Shown here piece by piece: positions 13,251 to 13,499 of a stretch of 13,499 bases of DNA. The position numbers were made by a program, and so were the translations under genes. The notes below the pieces were generated by a model that made no database searches, had not been told where the DNA came from, and saw only the letters and a program-made list of their open reading frames with translations. Position 1 is the first letter of the stretch. Each line of letters opens with the position of its first letter. This stretch comes from Caldifarciminota bacterium (GTDB taxonomy: Bacteria > Hydrothermota > Hydrothermia > UBA1063 > CAJXJZ01). Location of the stretch: assembly GCA_027033555.1 (NCBI GenBank), contig JALVLE010000131.1, forward strand, positions 1 to 13,499, read 5' to 3'.

Positions 13251-13499
13251 TCAACCTTTCACTGCACCCTGAGTTATACCCTCAATAAAATATCTCTGTG
13301 CAAAAATAAATATTATTGCTATTGGTATGATAGACAAAGAAGAAGCTGCCATTTCAAGGGTATATGCTTCCTGATGTGCATTTTTGAACATAGCAAGCCC
13401 TACAGGCACAGTGTACATTCTGTCAGTTTGTGCAACTATTAATTGCCACAGGAAGTTTGACCAGTGAAACTGAAAATTCAATAGATACACCGTGGCTAC
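13251..13499 (-). CDS. Carbohydrate ABC transporter permease (MalG-like), C-terminal fragment
   Basis: The frame is open to the right edge, so only the last 82 codons are visible. They match the end of CUT1-family inner-membrane permeases: an ATV..L.F.FHWSNFLWQLIV helix (the usual ATVAIF.F...WNDFLWPL), VPVGLAMF, a helix starting LEMAAS, then IIFIFAQRYFIEGITQGAVKG, the typical C-terminus of MalG-type subunits. The EAA loop that docks the ATPase lies upstream, outside the window. The protein would pair with a MalF-type permease, a binding protein and a shared ATPase to import a sugar or oligosaccharide; the substrate cannot be told. It is probably the first visible gene of the leftward operon, with the EIIA gene 26 bp downstream. 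Confidence 0.9.
   Translation of the reverse strand, partial: VATVYLLNFQFHWSNFLWQLIVAQTDRMYTVPVGLAMFKNAHQEAYTLEMAASSLSIIPIAIIFIFAQRYFIEGITQGAVKG

Noticed and set aside
1..13499. CRISPR array, transposon ends or prophage
   Set aside because: No regularly spaced repeats, transposase, integrase or phage structural motifs were seen; gene order and codon style look uniform across the window.

Overview
The window looks like a chromosomal segment of an uncultured, Gram-negative (diderm), probably thermophilic bacterium. The diderm call rests on a PorV/PorQ-type outer-membrane barrel and on a secreted protein ending in a type IX secretion (T9SS) type A-like sorting domain. The AT-rich DNA, Lys/Glu-rich proteins, class I glutamine synthetase without an adenylylation site and HslV resemble FCB-affiliated candidate lineages such as WOR-3, Hydrothermae or TA06. 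That placement is inferred from protein flavour only. No CRISPR array, tRNA, rRNA, insertion sequence or phage gene was recognised, and no gene-free stretch exceeds about 110 bases.

Layout, left to right. (1) The 3' end of an M24 aminopeptidase-fold gene (+) that has lost most metal ligands converges on the next block. (2) A minus-strand block, read from about 6300 down to 459, holds a triple-domain secreted T9SS-type cargo protein, a possible 28-residue ORF, a lipoprotein, glnA, rpmA and a second lipoprotein. A sigma70-like promoter precedes the cargo gene and another precedes rpmA. An intrinsic-terminator-like hairpin at the end of rpmA overlaps the start of the last lipoprotein gene. (3) A 108-bp divergent intergenic region holds two opposed promoters and four copies of a TTACAA/TTGTAA motif. 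(4) A plus-strand block contains hslV (apparently leaderless), a PorV/PorQ-like barrel gene and a CTP-dependent lipid-kinase-like gene, each overlapping the next. (5) A long minus-strand operon runs from the right edge down to 8329: sugar ABC permease (partial), PTS EIIA, short zinc-ribbon protein, tyrS, ribD, COG2426 membrane protein, HDAC-fold protein and a small membrane protein. Most junctions overlap by 1 to 17 bases. Its last gene overlaps the 3' end of block 4 on the opposite strand.

Functionally the window mixes housekeeping genes (L27, TyrRS, RibD, glutamine synthetase, HslV) with cell-envelope and secretion genes. The points most worth a second look are an HDAC-fold protein lacking two of three zinc ligands, an M24-fold protein lacking three of five metal ligands, a terminator that also encodes a signal peptide, a RibD with His in place of a zinc Cys, the tiny ORF coupled to a lipoprotein gene, and the shared motif cluster between the T9SS cargo gene and the hslV-barrel operon.
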